From positions 992,001 through 1,056,000 of the forward strand of contig JADJFV010000001.1 of assembly GCA_016708435.1 (NCBI GenBank): DNA of 64,000 nucleotides, read 5' to 3'. Source of the stretch: Leptospiraceae bacterium (GTDB lineage Bacteria > Spirochaetota > Leptospiria > Leptospirales > Leptospiraceae). Shown here in pieces: positions 27,892 through 37,713 of this stretch (position 1 is the first letter of the stretch; every line of letters begins with the position of its first letter). The notes under the pieces were generated by a model, which worked only from the letters and a program-made list of their open reading frames with translations, searched no databases and was not told the DNA's origin. A program made the position numbers and the translations under genes.

Positions 27892-30072
27892 TTATTGATT
27901 TGGATCTGGCGCATAAGTAGTATTAGTCGTATTTGAAACGCGAGGCAAACCAAATATATACCCAACGTATCCTCTTTTTGCATCCTTTGTAGCATTTGCG
28001 TTATAGCCCCAATTGATTGGTTGTTCTGTATTGCCATCGAAAATTTCTTCGCCATAAGGGTGTTGAACATTCACAAAAATACTTAATCTGTCTTCGTCTT
28101 CTAATGGAATAAAGTTTCCGGTAAACTCGGAACCGGGGGGAATCGTCATTATCCGCGTAAGCTTTCTAGTCTTTGTATCATAAGCCCATGAAGTATTGTT
28201 GAAGTGACTCGTTGAGTCCTCTCCAATAAAAAGAGTTCCTCTGTAATAATTTAAAGCATCTGGAAGAGAAATGTAATCCGGGTGGCAACGGTTCTTATCC
28301 GCATACACTTCTCCAGCATTTAGTCTTCGACCGGTCAGAATGGATTTCATTTCTGTTCCTACGTAAGTCGAGCCGATTGGATTTCCAACAGTGTCATTTT
28401 GGGAACCGTTAAGCGCTACCTGATAAATAGCTCCGCAGTCATTTCTTTCTAATTGAATATGATCGTCACCTCCACTTGGTCCGAAAGAACTAGAACCAAC
28501 TACATCCATTCCAAATCGAAGGCGACCGATTGCAACGTAGAGAACATTTCTATCTGGATTATACACAACACCTTCTTCTTTTTCAAATTCAGTCGTTCCT
28601 CCTAAGTAGCCTCCGTATTTTCTTGTTTCCAGAAAGGCGGCAGCTTTTAAAAGTTCAGCCTGGCTTGAAAATTTCGAAGAGATAGTCGTTCCATTGTTTC
28701 CATCTCTTAAGCGCAAACACATATTTATCCCTCTGTATTCAACATCGTAGGCTCCAGCGGCTATTAGCTTGTAGCCGGTGCCGAGTGCAGCACAGGATGC
28801 TTTTGTGCCGGTAGCAATGGCTCCACCTACAGTTCCAATTTGAAAGATATCGCTCAGCGTTGGTTTCTTATCAACGATAGCTTTAATTTCTGCGTCTGTG
28901 GCAGAGCCAAGTCTTACCCAGGTTAACGCGCCTTTGCCTCCATCGGAAGTATCTCCTTTAATTGTGGGAGTTCCGTCTGGATAAGTAGCAGGTAGTGTTG
29001 TGCTTGTAGTCGGATATGCAGAAGTTTGTGTCCATTTAGCTATATATAACGAGCCAGATGATAAATCTCCTGCTCTGTCAGCGACATACATGTAGAAACC
29101 GCTAAAGGAACCGTCATCCGACATATAAGCTGTTCTGTTGTCAGGCATTATTACCGCAAGTTCCGGTGTAAATTTTCCCATGCTGTAATGGCGCTTAACG
29201 CTTGTGCTTGCATTGCTATCTACTGAAATTTCTGTGATATATCCGTAGTTGTATGGATTTGTTTTAGTATAATCGAGTCCAGTATAAGATCGCATATTGT
29301 CCCATTGTTCGCAAGTCCAAGGCTCGACAGAACTACAAGGAGCGCGGCTAACATGGAGTAGCTTTGGGTTAGAGCCAAATAATGCCGCAACTTGAGAGTC
29401 ATAATAATACGCATCAAAGATATAATCTTCTTCGCCCGATAAATGAGTATCCCAAGAAGTATGACTTGCTGCACATAAGAATGCAGTGCCTTCAATGGAA
29501 GAAAAATCTACGTATCGATAGCGTTTGGGATTGTAAGAGCCATCTGTTTTTTTGTCAAGCTCTGTCATATAGGCGACACCCGGATAGTTTTCAAAATGAG
29601 TCATCAAATGATATTTTCCATTTCTTTGAAAAATACTATTACCATCCGGTTGCACACTTATTCTAGTAGAACCATCTGACTCTAGAATATTTTTTCCATT
29701 TTTGTCTTTGATGGCTCCAACTGTATTTTGAAATGCATCTGTATCGCCGGTTCGATAGAGCGTTTTATATTCGAGATTGAAATACTTTGAATAAGTCCCA
29801 TTGTTGTAACGTATTCTAGCTCTAGGCGATACACGAATGGAAAAAAAATCTTCATACTTTGTAGGAAGTTGCAACTCATCAAACTCAATGCTATCTACTT
29901 TGGGAACAGTGTTTTGAACAATTAGTGTCGTTAGGAGCTTACCTTTATTATCCTCTTCTCTGTTACATCCAGTTTGGAGGAATAAAGTTAAAGCCAATAA
30001 AAATAAAGTCAAATGTTTCTTAGTCGGTAAAGGCAGTCTTAAATTAATTCCTAAAAATTTAAATTTTTTCAT
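27892..30072 (-). CDS. PhoX-like (DUF839) alkaline phosphatase family lipoprotein
   Basis: The 726-residue product has an N-terminal signal with a lipobox-like LFLQTGCN near residue 35. Family hallmarks are SWDTHLSGEED near 205 (the PhoX T-W-T-CEE region), a propeller-like middle with LYVAIGRLRFG, and the closing PPGSEFTGNFIPLEDEDRLSIFVNVQHP. PhoX enzymes are Ca2+/Fe3+ monoesterases that release phosphate outside the cell, although many DUF839 proteins are uncharacterised. The start overlaps the end of the NHL gene by 4 bp. No Pho box could be recognised upstream of the unit. Confidence 0.8.
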   Translation of the reverse strand: MKKFKFLGINLRLPLPTKKHLTLFLLALTLFLQTGCNREEDNKGKLLTTLIVQNTVPKVDSIEFDELQLPTKYEDFFSIRVSPRARIRYNNGTYSKYFNLEYKTLYRTGDTDAFQNTVGAIKDKNGKNILESDGSTRISVQPDGNSIFQRNGKYHLMTHFENYPGVAYMTELDKKTDGSYNPKRYRYVDFSSIEGTAFLCAASHTSWDTHLSGEEDYIFDAYYYDSQVAALFGSNPKLLHVSRAPCSSVEPWTCEQWDNMRSYTGLDYTKTNPYNYGYITEISVDSNASTSVKRHYSMGKFTPELAVIMPDNRTAYMSDDGSFSGFYMYVADRAGDLSSGSLYIAKWTQTSAYPTTSTTLPATYPDGTPTIKGDTSDGGKGALTWVRLGSATDAEIKAIVDKKPTLSDIFQIGTVGGAIATGTKASCAALGTGYKLIAAGAYDVEYRGINMCLRLRDGNNGTTISSKFSSQAELLKAAAFLETRKYGGYLGGTTEFEKEEGVVYNPDRNVLYVAIGRLRFGMDVVGSSSFGPSGGDDHIQLERNDCGAIYQVALNGSQNDTVGNPIGSTYVGTEMKSILTGRRLNAGEVYADKNRCHPDYISLPDALNYYRGTLFIGEDSTSHFNNTSWAYDTKTRKLTRIMTIPPGSEFTGNFIPLEDEDRLSIFVNVQHPYGEEIFDGNTEQPINWGYNANATKDAKRGYVGYIFGLPRVSNTTNTTYAPDPNQ

Positions 30073-31736
30073 AATCCTGTTCCAGTGATCCTTCTTATTT
30101 TGTGATTTTGCGTGTCACTTACATACAGACACGGCGTTGTTGAACTACAACCATTTCCAGCAGTGGTAAATGCAATTCCTTGTGGATACCAAAAGGATGT
30201 GTAAATTCCTACTCCATCTTGACTTCCTTGCGTCCCTGTTCCGGCAACCGTTGTAACAATTCCTGTTGTCGTAACTTTTCTAATCAGATTGTTATTTGTA
30301 TCAGCTACGTATAAACTTGAGGATACGCTAGAAAATGCAATGCCGCGCGGGTTATAGAATGTAGCCGCTGTTCCTGTTCCATCGGCTTTGCCAGGAGTTC
30401 CTACTGAGCCTGCAATTGTCGTTACGGCTCCTGTGGCGCGCACAATTTGGCGAATGGTATGATTGCCTGAGTCCGAAATATACAGGTTGGTGCTTGTGTT
30501 GTCTATGGCGATTCCTCTTGGCAAATTGAACTTAGCCGCTGAGCCTGTTCCATCTGTAGAGCCTTGTGCTGTTTGGACTGCCGCAGAAATTTGAGAGGCT
30601 GTTGAAGATATTGCGAGTGCTGCAGTGCCTGCCAATGTGGTAGCGACCCCTGCTGTTGTAACTGCTCTTATCGAGTTACTATAAGTATCCGCTACATAAA
30701 TAATGTTATTTATTGCATCACAGGCAATTGCTTGCGGATAATAAAATCTAGCCGCAGTTCCCGTTCCGTCTGTATTAGAAGGATTTGCTGGAGTTGTAGG
30801 TGCTGCTGTAGGAGAGGGAGCGCTCGATACAGATGTATTCGCGCCGGCAAGAGTTGTTACAACTCCATTTGACGTGATTTGACGGATAGCATGATTTGTG
30901 CTGTCAGCAACGTAAACTGTCGTTCCAATTACACAGATTGACCAGGGATCAAAAAAACTAGAAGTGAGCGGGGTATCACTATTTACATTTCCCCATGAAC
31001 CGACTCCTGCAAAAGTGCTTGCCTGTCCTTCAATTGCATAGGCAACACCACCGGCATTTACCAAATCTCCAATCCGTGGAGAAATTTTTCGAATCAATTG
31101 ATTGCCACTGTCGGCTAAATAAAGAAATCCGTTGCTATCAATTCCTAAACCCTGCGGAAAACTAAATTTAGCATCATAGCCATCTCCGTCAGTATTGCCA
31201 ATTACACCTTGACCAGCGTGAGTTCGAACAGCTAATCCATTGGCTGGGACTGCCGTTGCTTCGTTTGAAAGTGTTTCGGAACCGTTAGCCGCTACTCCTG
31301 CTATTTTATAGAAGTAACGAGTGCCAGAAGTTAAGCCAGCCGAATTCTTTGCAGAAGTCACCAAGGAATTTAACGGAGTAATTAGATTTCCTCTTGGAGA
31401 AATCAGTGTAACAGTTGTTGCGGTGGATATGATTTCATTCGATGAACTAGGAGTAAATCCAGAGTTAACATCTCTATAGACTTTGTAACTTACCGCAGAG
31501 GGTAATTGTGTCCACATCAGTTGTATCCTGCTACTACTTTCTGCGGCAGCAGTGAGGGTAATGGTAGTTACACTCGAAGTTGGAGTATTCATATAGGTAG
31601 GAGAAAGACCGCCCGCTATTCTCTGAAGAATCGAGGACATTGCTAATACAGATGACTTATCATTCGTATCATTTTTACAATCTAAAAAAGATACGAACAG
31701 AAGCGTTATCAGAGAATAGAAAAGCTTATTGTTCAT
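30069..31736 (-). CDS. FN3-NHL repeat lipoprotein
   Basis: The ATG at 31736 gives a lipoprotein signal (Cys in VSFLDCKN). The open frame continues 9 bp further to a TTG. A fibronectin type III-like domain spans about residues 45-165 (SYKVYRDVNSGFTP, GTRYFYKIAGV). Six NHL propeller repeats follow, each with the pattern FxxPxGIAxD...LYVADxxNxxIRxI. The repeats are nearly complete enough for one six-bladed propeller, a binding scaffold common on Leptospira surfaces. It is first in the four-gene minus-strand unit with the PhoX-like enzyme, the barrel and the dihaem lipoprotein. Confidence 0.85.
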   Translation of the reverse strand: MNNKLFYSLITLLFVSFLDCKNDTNDKSSVLAMSSILQRIAGGLSPTYMNTPTSSVTTITLTAAAESSSRIQLMWTQLPSAVSYKVYRDVNSGFTPSSSNEIISTATTVTLISPRGNLITPLNSLVTSAKNSAGLTSGTRYFYKIAGVAANGSETLSNEATAVPANGLAVRTHAGQGVIGNTDGDGYDAKFSFPQGLGIDSNGFLYLADSGNQLIRKISPRIGDLVNAGGVAYAIEGQASTFAGVGSWGNVNSDTPLTSSFFDPWSICVIGTTVYVADSTNHAIRQITSNGVVTTLAGANTSVSSAPSPTAAPTTPANPSNTDGTGTAARFYYPQAIACDAINNIIYVADTYSNSIRAVTTAGVATTLAGTAALAISSTASQISAAVQTAQGSTDGTGSAAKFNLPRGIAIDNTSTNLYISDSGNHTIRQIVRATGAVTTIAGSVGTPGKADGTGTAATFYNPRGIAFSSVSSSLYVADTNNNLIRKVTTTGIVTTVAGTGTQGSQDGVGIYTSFWYPQGIAFTTAGNGCSSTTPCLYVSDTQNHKIRRITGTGL

Positions 31737-32067
31737 AAAAGGCAACCTTTGAAAAAAATGTGTAGTATGACTGAATATTTTTTTAAAAAAAAGTCAAGTG
31801 CTTTTGCAATAAAATTTAAAAACGAAAGAAAAAGATGAAAGAAGAAAGCGCGACTGCGAATGATAGCTGTTAAATGAAAGAATTTAGAATCGTTATAGTA
31901 GTCTGACGATAGAAATTTTTTCTTATCATACTTTATATTTCAGAGAATTTCCTACCGCAAACTCATACCCAGCGATTGACCTGATTATGTAGGTTGAAAA
32001 AATAATTTTTTGTTTCACACTAAAAAAAGAGTGGAATTTCCAATCAGATAATGAGTTTATTTGAATT
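31737..32067. other. 331-bp divergent intergenic region, no gene seen
   Basis: This region separates the minus-strand NHL unit from the plus-strand unknown gene at 32068, so it must hold both promoters. It is very AT-rich with A- and T-runs (31770-31800, 32005-32030). I could not recognise a convincing sigma-70 pair, operator or small RNA. Confidence 0.4.
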
Positions 32068-32532
32068 ATGTTGTCAGACATTGAATCTGAAATTTTGCTC
32101 ACTGCAATGAACTTCGTTCAAATGGAAGGTGAGTTCGTGTTAGAGACTTCAGCGAAAATTATGAAGAAGGCAAATCAAATCTTATCGTGGTTTGATGTGT
32201 ATTCTAAAAATTCATTCATTTCAGAGCAACTTCACAAAGATTGGGTTCAAAAAAATTTGGATACAATTTTGCTAACACCGCTTTTAGAAGAAATTAAAGT
32301 GAATTTTATTCCGGCTGAGAAATTTGATACCTATTCAGTTTCGCCTGATATGGCCTGGTCTGTTTTTTTTACAATTACGAGACCTGGAATTTCTACCGAT
32401 GGACGAAATGCTCTTCTAAAAGTTACTGCTAACTGTGCGTCGGGTCCTCCCAACTATGCAAGCTTACTCCTCCTCGAAAAATCAGTTCATTTTTGGAATG
32501 TGAAATCTACTCACGGTCTTTATAATCAGTGA
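32068..32532 (+). CDS. hypothetical cytoplasmic protein
   Basis: This 154-residue protein has no signal or membrane segment. The N-terminal half is helical and charged (residues 1-70). The second half has a mixed alpha/beta pattern with AWSVFFTITRPG and VTANCASGPPNYASLLLLE. I recognise no family. It precedes the sulfatase-fold gene by 54 bp in the same direction, so co-expression is possible. Confidence 0.6.
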   Translation: MLSDIESEILLTAMNFVQMEGEFVLETSAKIMKKANQILSWFDVYSKNSFISEQLHKDWVQKNLDTILLTPLLEEIKVNFIPAEKFDTYSVSPDMAWSVFFTITRPGISTDGRNALLKVTANCASGPPNYASLLLLEKSVHFWNVKSTHGLYNQ

Positions 32533-32586
32533 AAAGCTTTTTTCTTGCCACAGTAAGTTGTTTTGATAGTTTAGAAATTAAGTTCA

Positions 32587-34767
32587 ATGTTAATGCTACG
32601 TATTTTTCCAATTCTACTATTTCTATCCATTCTATCAACTTCTCTTTTTTCAGAAGAAAACAGTATTAATCTTCTCTACTATCACCCTAAAGTAAAGATA
32701 TTACATAAGAAAAAAACTCTTCCCAAGAAAGTATCAGCTAATACGTATATTGCGAAAGCAAATTCTATTGATGCACGATTCTTAAATTCGCAAGAAAAAA
32801 TCAAAGGTATAGATATTGTAAAAAAAACAATCACGATTCCTGCTGATACAAGCGTAGAATTTAAAATTTCTATTCCTTTAAATCACACACTTCATTTTCA
32901 AATGCGCAAATCGAAAGAAAGGCAGAATGCAGCCAATCCAGAAGCAGTTCAAGTTTTCTTAAACGAAAGTCCTAGCAGTTTTGATTTAAAATCTGAATTA
33001 AATTCTAATCTATTAAAAATAAAAGCTACGAGCGACGATGTTATTTTAGAAAATGTATTTCTAATTCGAAATGCGGTAAATGGAGATAAGCCGGATATAC
33101 TTTTTATTGTGATTGATTCTTTGCGCGCTGATGTCTGTGGTTTCAATGGAGCAAATTTTAATGCAACGCCTAATTTAGATAAATTTGCAAAGTCATCCTA
33201 TGTTTTTCAAAAGCATCTTGTAAATTCGAGTTGGACTAGACCTTCGACTTTGGTTTTTTTTACGGGACTTTATCCTTCTAAGAGTTTTATTAATCTCTGG
33301 GATTATTCCGTTTTTCCCGAAGAGAAAAAATCTTTTTACAAATCAAAGATTCTTCCCCTTCCTGCCAACCTAGCGCAAAATGGGTATAAGTCGGTGATGA
33401 TTGGGAATAATCCTTTCTTAACCGACCACAGAGGGATCGGTGTAGACGTTGGATTTGAAGAAGTATATGATTATTCCAATTATGAAAATGATACAATTCC
33501 AATCACAGAAAAAATTCTCTCTCATCTAAAAGCATTGCCGCCAAAAGACAAACGTCGTCCTGAATTTATTTTTTTAAATTATAACGATCCGCATAAACCG
33601 TATACTCCTCCTGCAAAATTTCTATCGCAAATTAAAAATGCTGAAAAGGTAGATCCAAGAAAAAAAGATTACTTAGGTGAAGTTGCCTTTGTAGATTTTG
33701 AGCTAGATAAAATATTGCAAGCTTTAAAAGAAAAGGGAATAGCAGATAATATGATTATTCTGGTAACATCAGATCACGGCGAGGTGATGAATCCTACTCA
33801 TGGTAAATCAAAATTTACCGGTGTCTATACTCTTTATGGACATGGACAGGGACTTTATGAAGAAGATATTCATACTCCTTTGTTACTAAAACTTCCGAGT
33901 AAGAAAGAGCAAAAGAATATAGCGAGTGTTAGTCGTTCAATTGATATTATGCCAACTATACTAGAAGCGGCAAATCTCAGTAAACCGAAAGATGGAGATG
34001 GAGAAAGCTTATTTCCTTTGATTGAAGGAAAAGAAAAAGAGGAAAGGCTCTATTATGGTGAGTCGCGCGGTGTGATCGGAGTAAGAAAAGATGGATGGAA
34101 GTGGATGCAAAAGGTATTTCACTTCCATCGTCCGGGAGCGCACTGGGATGGACTTGTATCACAGGAGCCGATGTATCTTTTTAATTATAAGTCTGACCCC
34201 GAAGAAAATACTCTCATCGAAAATGAAGCCAAGAAAAAGGAACTAAGAAAACTTGCTGATTCCTTTTTGAAAAAGACTTCTATTTACGGAGTGAGGATTA
34301 CAAATCCAGATAATTCCGAAAGTAAAGATGTTACTATTTCGATTCAAACAAATGTAGGCAAAGTGGTATTAACCGATGAGAAAGGAAATTCTATCACAAG
34401 AGAAAATTTCACAACGAATTCGCGGGGTTTTGTATTTTCAAAGTCGATGGAGAAAAATTCTAACATTGAATTTAATTTTATTCCTTATCCAGATATTTCT
34501 TTTCCCCGTGTGGATATAACTGTAAATGGAAAACCTATCGGCAAAGGGGAATTAGGCGTTGGAGAAAAAGATATTTTTCCGGGGAAATGTAATAATAAAG
34601 CGGAATGTGCTGAAATGTATTTGATTCACAATAAAAAACCAGAGATTCCAAAACAATTTAGAGCGCAGGTATGGCTTGAAACAAAAACTCTACAGTTAAC
34701 AAATGAAAAAGTAAAATTAGAAAATGATGCAATTGATATTCTAAAAAAACAGGGGTATATAAAATGA
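32587..34767 (+). CDS. sulfatase-fold exported hydrolase with Thr at the nucleophile position
   Basis: The 726-residue product has a signal peptide (ending SLFSEEN). After an N-terminal beta region of about 170 residues it carries the alkaline-phosphatase-superfamily core: DILFIVIDSLRADVCG, SSWTRPSTLVFFTGLYPS, VTSDHGEVMNP and LYGHGQG. In true sulfatases the position aligned with TRPS is the Cys or Ser converted to formylglycine (C-x-P-S-R); here it is Thr, as in phosphotransferase members of the fold. A hydrolase or transferase of phosphate or related esters is therefore at least as likely as a sulfatase. About 150 extra C-terminal residues form a beta domain. It overlaps the next gene by 4 bp. 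Confidence 0.8.
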   Translation: MLMLRIFPILLFLSILSTSLFSEENSINLLYYHPKVKILHKKKTLPKKVSANTYIAKANSIDARFLNSQEKIKGIDIVKKTITIPADTSVEFKISIPLNHTLHFQMRKSKERQNAANPEAVQVFLNESPSSFDLKSELNSNLLKIKATSDDVILENVFLIRNAVNGDKPDILFIVIDSLRADVCGFNGANFNATPNLDKFAKSSYVFQKHLVNSSWTRPSTLVFFTGLYPSKSFINLWDYSVFPEEKKSFYKSKILPLPANLAQNGYKSVMIGNNPFLTDHRGIGVDVGFEEVYDYSNYENDTIPITEKILSHLKALPPKDKRRPEFIFLNYNDPHKPYTPPAKFLSQIKNAEKVDPRKKDYLGEVAFVDFELDKILQALKEKGIADNMIILVTSDHGEVMNPTHGKSKFTGVYTLYGHGQGLYEEDIHTPLLLKLPSKKEQKNIASVSRSIDIMPTILEAANLSKPKDGDGESLFPLIEGKEKEERLYYGESRGVIGVRKDGWKWMQKVFHFHRPGAHWDGLVSQEPMYLFNYKSDPEENTLIENEAKKKELRKLADSFLKKTSIYGVRITNPDNSESKDVTISIQTNVGKVVLTDEKGNSITRENFTTNSRGFVFSKSMEKNSNIEFNFIPYPDISFPRVDITVNGKPIGKGELGVGEKDIFPGKCNNKAECAEMYLIHNKKPEIPKQFRAQVWLETKTLQLTNEKVKLENDAIDILKKQGYIK

Positions 34768-35939
34768 GCGGTCCTTTAGCAGGTGTAAAAGTAATAGACT
34801 TAAGTCTTCTTCTTCCGGGTCCACTCTGCTCGATGTATTTAGCTGATATGGGAGCAGAAGTAATCAAAATTGAAAATCCTCGTGCCTACGATGGAACAAG
34901 AGCAATGGTAAAATCAAAAGAAGGTTTACCGGGATTATTCTTCATGACCAATCGAAACAAGAAGGCAATCACTCTTAACCTCAAAAAAGAAAAATCCAAA
35001 GAAATACTTTTTAAGCTCTTAGAAAATGCAGATATATTACTAGAAGGATTTCGCCCTGATGCGTTAGACGAAATGGGAATTGGATATTCTGTTTTAAAAG
35101 AAAAATTTCCGCGCTTAATCTATTGCGGTATATCGGGATACGGCACTAGCGGTCCTTATAAAGATTGGGCAGGACATGATGGAAATTATTTGGCACTCTC
35201 TGGTGTTCTAGATCAACTCGGCGGAAGAGACAAACCATCGTTAGCCGGATTTCAACTGGCTGATATTGGAGGCGGAACACTTACAGCAGTAGCGGCAATC
35301 CTCGCAGCTCTCTACTCACGCGAAAAAACAGGCAAGGGACAGAAGATAGATGTTTCGATGATGGAGTCTAGTTTGCAATTCATTTCGCTTTATGCAGGAA
35401 TTTATATGTCTACTGGAAAATTACCCGAGAGAGGCAATGAACTTTTATCCGGTAAATTAGCGAATTATAATATTTACAAAACAAAAGAGGGACGTTTCGT
35501 TTTCCTGGGCGCTTTAGAAGAAAGATTCTTTAGAACTTTCTTAAGACAAATTGGAAAAGAACATTTGATGGTAGAAGGAAAGAATCTAGAAGAATTATCA
35601 GAAGAATTTAAAGAGACTCTAGAAGATTTCTTTTTATCGAAGACTTTTACTGATTTGAAACCTTTGTTTGAAAATCCCGATTGTTGTCTGACTCCAATTA
35701 AAAATCTCTCTGAAGTTTTGCAGGATGAGCATTTACTAGAAAGAGGCTCTGTGTTTAAAAAAAATCATCCTGTCTATGGAGAATACTTTCAGTTTGCCTC
35801 CCCATTTCGTTTTTCGGAAACAGTCTGTGAATATAAAACTCATCCACCCGAGCATGGCGAGCACAATTCTTCTGTGTATACTTCCCTTGGTTATAGTCTA
35901 GAAGAATTGGAAAAATGGAAAAAGGAGCGGGTAATATGA
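34764..35939 (+). CDS. CaiB/BaiF family, alpha-methylacyl-CoA racemase-like
   Basis: The 391-residue product opens with MSGPLAGVKVIDLSLLLPGP, typical of class III CoA transferases. The two catalytic residues of alpha-methylacyl-CoA racemase are recognisable: His in AGHDGNYLALSGVL and Asp in LADIGGGTLTAVAAI, followed by KTGKGQKIDVSM. It probably epimerises 2-methyl-branched acyl-CoAs in fatty-acid breakdown, although a CoA transferase cannot be excluded. It overlaps the upstream hydrolase by 4 bp and the DUF423 gene downstream by 4 bp. Confidence 0.87.
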   Translation: MSGPLAGVKVIDLSLLLPGPLCSMYLADMGAEVIKIENPRAYDGTRAMVKSKEGLPGLFFMTNRNKKAITLNLKKEKSKEILFKLLENADILLEGFRPDALDEMGIGYSVLKEKFPRLIYCGISGYGTSGPYKDWAGHDGNYLALSGVLDQLGGRDKPSLAGFQLADIGGGTLTAVAAILAALYSREKTGKGQKIDVSMMESSLQFISLYAGIYMSTGKLPERGNELLSGKLANYNIYKTKEGRFVFLGALEERFFRTFLRQIGKEHLMVEGKNLEELSEEFKETLEDFFLSKTFTDLKPLFENPDCCLTPIKNLSEVLQDEHLLERGSVFKKNHPVYGEYFQFASPFRFSETVCEYKTHPPEHGEHNSSVYTSLGYSLEELEKWKKERVI

Positions 35940-36301
35940 ATAAGCTATTAGTCATAGCTTCTGTTTATGGATTTTTTGCTGTAGCCTTCGGGGCATTTGG
36001 AGCACATGCGTTAAAGGATGTATTAGGTGATCGAGTTGGAATTTATGAGACAGCCAATCGTTATCATTTTTATCATACGTTCGCGATTTTTGCTTCTGCA
36101 TTTTTGTATAATATTTATCAGAGAAAAGTCTTTTTAAAATCCGGTTATCTATTTGCCGCTGGAATATTTATTTTTTCTGGTAGTCTCTATGCTCTAAGTA
36201 TTTCTGGAATTCGAATACTTGGAGCAATCACTCCCATCGGCGGAGTTCTTTTTCTCATTGCATGGGCTACTCTCGGTTATTCGGTTCTGAATAGAAAGTA
36301 G
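35936..36301 (+). CDS. DUF423 (YgdD-type) inner-membrane protein
   Basis: The ATG at 35936 overlaps the preceding TGA. The 121-residue product has four membrane segments and the DUF423 signature: AFGAFGAHALKD at residues 20-31, YHTFAIFA, SGSLYALS, and ITPIGGVLFLIAW. It is a small inner-membrane protein of unknown function found widely in bacteria. It closes this three-gene unit. Confidence 0.9.
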   Translation: MNKLLVIASVYGFFAVAFGAFGAHALKDVLGDRVGIYETANRYHFYHTFAIFASAFLYNIYQRKVFLKSGYLFAAGIFIFSGSLYALSISGIRILGAITPIGGVLFLIAWATLGYSVLNRK

Positions 36302-36433
36302 ATATTTCAAAATTAAAAGGAGGACAGGCATAGATTCGACCATGCTCACTACAAGTCCCTGCCTGTTATTCTCTGCCTACAAATGCAGACCAAAAACACA
36401 AATAGGAAGGAATTTTTGTTCTGACTATTTTAG

Positions 36434-36473
36434 ATAAATATATAAATAAGTATTGACTTATTTATATATTTAT
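36434..36473. promoter_or_regulatory. perfect 18-bp AT palindrome upstream of the ATPase gene
   Basis: The arms ataaatatataaataagt (36434-36451) and acttatttatatatttat (36456-36473) are exact reverse complements around a 4-base attg. The palindrome ends 14 bp before the ATG at 36488. A repressor-type operator or a cruciform is possible. It is too AT-rich and has no U-run suited to a terminator. Confidence 0.55.
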
Positions 36474-36487
36474 TGAAGAATGTCAGT

Positions 36488-37697
36488 ATGTCTGAATCCG
36501 AGCGCGCCTTTCCCCAATTGATTGAAACCCTTCATCCTGTGGAAAAAATGGTTTTTCTTGCAGGACCCAGGCAAGTTGGAAAGACTACAATTGCGCAGTC
36601 TTTACTAAGTTCGCTATCCGATGGCGGAATGTATTTAAACTATGATATTCCAACTCATAGAAGACTGATTATTTCTGGGAACGATTTACTCAGTGATTTG
36701 CGTAAGCCAAAAAAAAGACCGATGGTTGTTTTCGATGAAATTCATAAAATGGCAAAGTTCAAAGCATTTCTAAAAGGATTTTATGATGAGAACAAAAACG
36801 ATTCCAGAATTTGGGTGACTGGCTCTGGTCGGCTCGATCTATTTCAAAAGGGGCGATAGCTTACTCGGACGTTATTTCCTATACCATCTTCATCCTTTTT
36901 CCATTGGGGAGTTAACGAAACAAAAGTTGATTGAGCCAGAAACATGCTGGGAAAATTTTGAAGAATCAAACTCCATAAATTTTGATTATCAATCCTTACT
37001 TGATTTTGGTGGTTTTCCGGAACCTTTATTTAAAGGAGAAAAAAGTTTTCATAAAAGATGGATTACTTCTAGAAAAGATAGAATCACACGTGAGGATATT
37101 CGTGATTTAACCCGTATACAAGATTTGGATAGATTAGAAAAATTAATTGATTTACTTCAGTTTAAAATTGGTTCCCCTTTGTCTGTAAATTCTTTGCGTG
37201 AGGATTTGGGGGTTGCGTTTGAAACAATCGAAGCATGGTTAGAAACTCTTGCTCGCGTATACTACATTTATTTTCTAAAACCTTTTTCGAATAAAATCAA
37301 TCGAGCGATTCGCAAAGAAAGAAAAATGTATTTCTGGGATTGGTCAACTATTAGTGACCCGGGAGCAAAGTTTGAAAACTTTGTTGTCTCCCATTTTCAA
37401 AAAGCTTGCAATGCGTGGAATGATTTTGGAATTTCCGAAGCAGAGCTTTGTTATATTCGAGACAAAGAAAAAAGAGAAGTCGATATAGTTATGTTAATCG
37501 ATAAAAAGCCATTTCTTCTAGCAGAAGTGAAACTATCGGATACGGATCCTTCGCCTCATCTGCTTCGCTTTTCGGAAGCGACTGGTTGTAAACGTCTTGT
37601 TCAAATTGTAAATATTCCAAAGACTAAAAAGACTTTTAAGAAAGATGGGAAATTAATTCATATTGTTTCACCAGAGAATCTTTTTTCTTTTTTCTAA
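36488..37697 (+). pseudogene. AAA (AAA_14)-DUF4143 ATPase, interrupted by a -1 frameshift
   Basis: The first frame (36488-36859) carries the P-loop AGPRQVGKTT and Walker B MVVFDEIHK, ending VTGSGRLDLFQKGR. The expected continuation, DSLLGRYFLYHLHPFSIGEL, is encoded from 36855 in another frame and runs to 37697 through the DUF4143 domain (EDLGVAFETIEAWLETLARV) and a PD-(D/E)XK-like end (EVDIVMLIDKKPFLLAEVKL). One base is missing near AAAAGGGG at 36847-36853. Such ATPases, about 400 residues long, are common mobile or defence-associated genes of unknown role. The break may be real or a sequencing error. Confidence 0.82.
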
Positions 37698-37713
37698 AAT
37701 GTAAAAATGTAAA

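Noticed and set aside
36845..36860. Programmed -1 frameshifting in the ATPase gene
   Set aside because: There is no X-XXY-YYZ heptamer with a following hairpin that I can see; a simple indel explains it.
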